This document shows positions 5,304 to 6,623 of a DNA stretch of 6,623 bases, piece after piece (position 1 is the stretch's first letter; every line of letters begins with the position of its first letter). Under the pieces are notes generated by a model, which was not told the origin of the DNA, ran no database searches, and worked only from the letters and a program-made list of their open reading frames with translations. A program made the translations under genes and the position numbers. The DNA comes from an uncultured Collinsella sp. (lineage in GTDB: Bacteria > Actinomycetota > Coriobacteriia > Coriobacteriales > Coriobacteriaceae): positions 1-6,623 of the forward strand of contig USHZ01000111.1 of assembly GCA_900554595.1 (NCBI GenBank), given 5' to 3'.

Positions 5304-6122
5304 CTAGCCGATGGCGTTTTTGAGCTCCGCACGGCGCTTTTTCATGCCCGTCATGACGGCGTTGCGCAGCTCGGGCATGCGCGCGGTATCCATCTGTGGA
5401 ACGCCCTCGAGCTTATAGGGAATGCCCAGTTGCTCGTACTTGACGACGCCCATCGTGTGATACGGCAGCATCTCCAAACCCACCACGTTGTGCCATGGAG
5501 CGATCAGACGACCGAGCGCCTCGCACTCCTCAACCGTATCGGTAATGCCCGGCACCACCACGTGACGGATAACGACCTTAATCTTGCGACGCGCGAGCTC
5601 ATCACCAAACGCCAGAATGCGTGCGGGATCGCAACCGGTCAGCTTTTTATGCTCGACGGGATCGGCATGCTTAATGTCGAGCAGCACCATGTCGGTCTCG
5701 TTGAGAACGGCATCGAACTTCTCAGGGCGGTTGGGGTCAAACGCATAGCCGCAGCTATCCAAGCAGGTATGCACGCGACCATCGGGGTTGTTGTGCATTG
5801 CACGGAACAGGTCGGCTAAAAACGCGGGCTGCAGGAGCGGCTCGCCGCCGGACACCGTAATACCACCGCTGCGGTAAAACTCATGGTTACTCTGAAACTC
5901 GTCCATAAGGTGCTCGACGGTCACCATGGTGCCGCCTTTAACCGACCAGGTATCGGGATTGTGACAATACGCGCAGCGCATGGGACAGCCCTGGACAAAC
6001 ACCACAAAGCGGATGCCGGGTCCGTCGACAGTACCCATCGTTTCAATCGAATGTACGCGGCCCAGGGCAAACGCAGAGTCCTCGGGACGAGCGTCCACAC
6101 CCTCAAGCGTCATCTCAGCCAT
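5304..6122 (-). CDS. pflA: Pyruvate formate-lyase activating enzyme (radical SAM)
   Basis: This enzyme uses S-adenosylmethionine and a [4Fe-4S] cluster to abstract hydrogen from a glycine of pyruvate formate-lyase, creating the glycyl radical needed for anaerobic pyruvate cleavage to acetyl-CoA and formate. The 272 residues contain the radical SAM motif CPMRCAYC (Cys46, Cys50, Cys53) followed by HNPDTW, as in the E. coli enzyme. SGGEP, which contacts the SAM amino group, is at 91-95. LLDIKH and VVVPGITD lie further on. There is no cysteine-rich ferredoxin insert, which argues against activators of other glycyl-radical enzymes. It is about 25 residues longer than the 246-residue E. coli protein, mostly at the N-terminus. 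AAGG stands 8 bases before the ATG at 6122; the ATG three codons later is also possible. No pyruvate formate-lyase gene lies beside it here. Confidence 0.95.
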   Translation of the reverse strand: MAEMTLEGVDARPEDSAFALGRVHSIETMGTVDGPGIRFVVFVQGCPMRCAYCHNPDTWSVKGGTMVTVEHLMDEFQSNHEFYRSGGITVSGGEPLLQPAFLADLFRAMHNNPDGRVHTCLDSCGYAFDPNRPEKFDAVLNETDMVLLDIKHADPVEHKKLTGCDPARILAFGDELARRKIKVVIRHVVVPGITDTVEECEALGRLIAPWHNVVGLEMLPYHTMGVVKYEQLGIPYKLEGVPQMDTARMPELRNAVMTGMKKRRAELKNAIG

Positions 6123-6171
6123 TCCCGCAACCTTGCCTCTCTTTGGTTTTAGCTACATTAATGCCAGACTC

Positions 6172-6199
6172 ATTCTAGCCCATACGCATGATGGCGAAA
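6172..6199 (-). promoter_or_regulatory. Possible pflA promoter
   Basis: On the minus strand TAGAAT (6177-6172) is a good -10 match, about 50 bases before the pflA ATG. TTTCGC (6199-6194), 16 bases upstream, is a poor -35. I see no clear FNR-type palindrome. This fits pflA being transcribed on its own rather than from the DegV-family gene. Confidence 0.4.
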
Positions 6200-6244
6200 C
6201 GGCTTAGCGGTCAATTGGGTTGTCCCACTTGGCCCCACGCAGGA

Positions 6245-6277
6245 GCGGCGGGTGGGTTATCGCAACCCGCCCGCCGC
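6245..6277 (-). terminator. Strong GC stem-loop after the DegV-family gene
   Basis: A 14-bp stem with one G-T wobble, GCGGCGGGTGGGTT (6245-6258) with AACCCGCCCGCCGC (6264-6277), closes a 5-base loop. It begins 31 bases after the DegV-family stop codon on the minus strand. No T run follows in either direction, so an intrinsic terminator is only a partial match. An RNA 3'-end stabiliser is an alternative. Confidence 0.5.
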
Positions 6278-6308
6278 CGTGGCAATAGAAATCGATAGAC
6301 GCCTGGCC

Positions 6309-6623
6309 TTACGCCTTAAGCGTGAGCACCGCACCGAAGGCGGTCGGGCCGCAATGGCTCGAGATGACGCCGCCGACCTGAGTCCAGGTAACGTCCTTAA
6401 AGCCCAGGTCGTGCGCATAGACTTCCATATCGTCGCGCAGCTCTTCGGAAAGGCCTACCGAATACGCCAGGCCAATGTGCGAGTAGTCAATCTCGCCCTT
6501 GGCAACCATGTGGTCAATAAAGGCACGGGCGCACTTGAGCATAGAGCCGCGGAACTTCTTGGTTGCCACGAACTTGCCACCCGTCACCTCAATGCAGGGC
6601 TTAATCTTGAGCAGATGGGCGCC
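6309..6623 (-). CDS. DegV family fatty-acid-binding protein, C-terminal part, cut by the window edge
   Basis: DegV (FakB-like) proteins bind a fatty acid. In characterised Gram-positive systems they present it to the kinase FakA for phosphorylation and entry into phospholipid synthesis. The 104 visible residues begin GAHLLKIKPCIEV, which matches the family's conserved segment with IKP before the second domain. They end with VGGVISSHCGPTAFG, where HCGP (90-93 of the visible piece) corresponds to the HtGPG loop that helps hold the fatty-acid carboxylate. The last residues, AVLTLKA, form the usual C-terminal strand. A GTG at 6587 is not the start: the frame is open to the window edge and the upstream residues are family-like. 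The N-terminal domain, with its TxPSxG-type fatty-acid loop, lies outside the window. The specific ligand is unknown. The gene lies upstream of pflA in the same direction, but a stem-loop and a likely promoter separate them. Confidence 0.85.
   Translation of the reverse strand, partial: GAHLLKIKPCIEVTGGKFVATKKFRGSMLKCARAFIDHMVAKGEIDYSHIGLAYSVGLSEELRDDMEVYAHDLGFKDVTWTQVGGVISSHCGPTAFGAVLTLKA

Overview
The window is GC-rich and has the gene content and codon style of a Gram-positive anaerobe of the high-GC Coriobacteriia type; a Collinsella-like gut bacterium fits best. That assignment is inferred from base composition, protein flavour and pyruvate formate-lyase metabolism. No rRNA or other marker gene is present to prove it.

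Layout. Positions 1-516 (minus) hold the N-terminal third of an aspartate kinase, which runs off the left edge. It is divergent from threonine synthase (thrC, 620-2137, plus), with a 103-bp shared control region between them. A terminator-like hairpin and then a 112-bp inverted-repeat structure separate thrC from homoserine kinase (thrB, 2341-3222, plus). A 187-bp compound hairpin, whose left arm overlaps the thrB stop codon, separates thrB from the convergent pair mtnN-engB (minus, 4850 to 3481). The 4851-5303 interval holds a probable mtnN promoter, a 44-residue remnant that resembles the C-terminus of a serine hydrolase, and two more hairpins. Pyruvate formate-lyase activase (pflA, 5304-6122, minus) follows, then a stem-loop, then the C-terminal part of a DegV-family protein that runs off the right edge.

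How the genes work together. LysC makes aspartyl phosphate, the entry to the aspartate family. ThrB phosphorylates homoserine and ThrC converts O-phosphohomoserine to threonine, so the left half is a threonine/lysine biosynthesis locus with homoserine dehydrogenase missing from view. MtnN cleaves methylthioadenosine and S-adenosylhomocysteine, and also 5'-deoxyadenosine in characterised enzymes. The last is a product of radical-SAM enzymes such as PflA. EngB is a 50S-assembly GTPase. PflA installs the glycyl radical on pyruvate formate-lyase during fermentative growth.

Most genes are ordinary core genes. The unusual part is the spaces between them: five long or near-perfect inverted repeats, plus one classic terminator-like hairpin, sit in about 4 kb. 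Two of them abut or overlap gene ends (the thrB ribosome-binding site and the thrB stop codon). I see no CRISPR array, tRNA, rRNA, transposase gene or known riboswitch.
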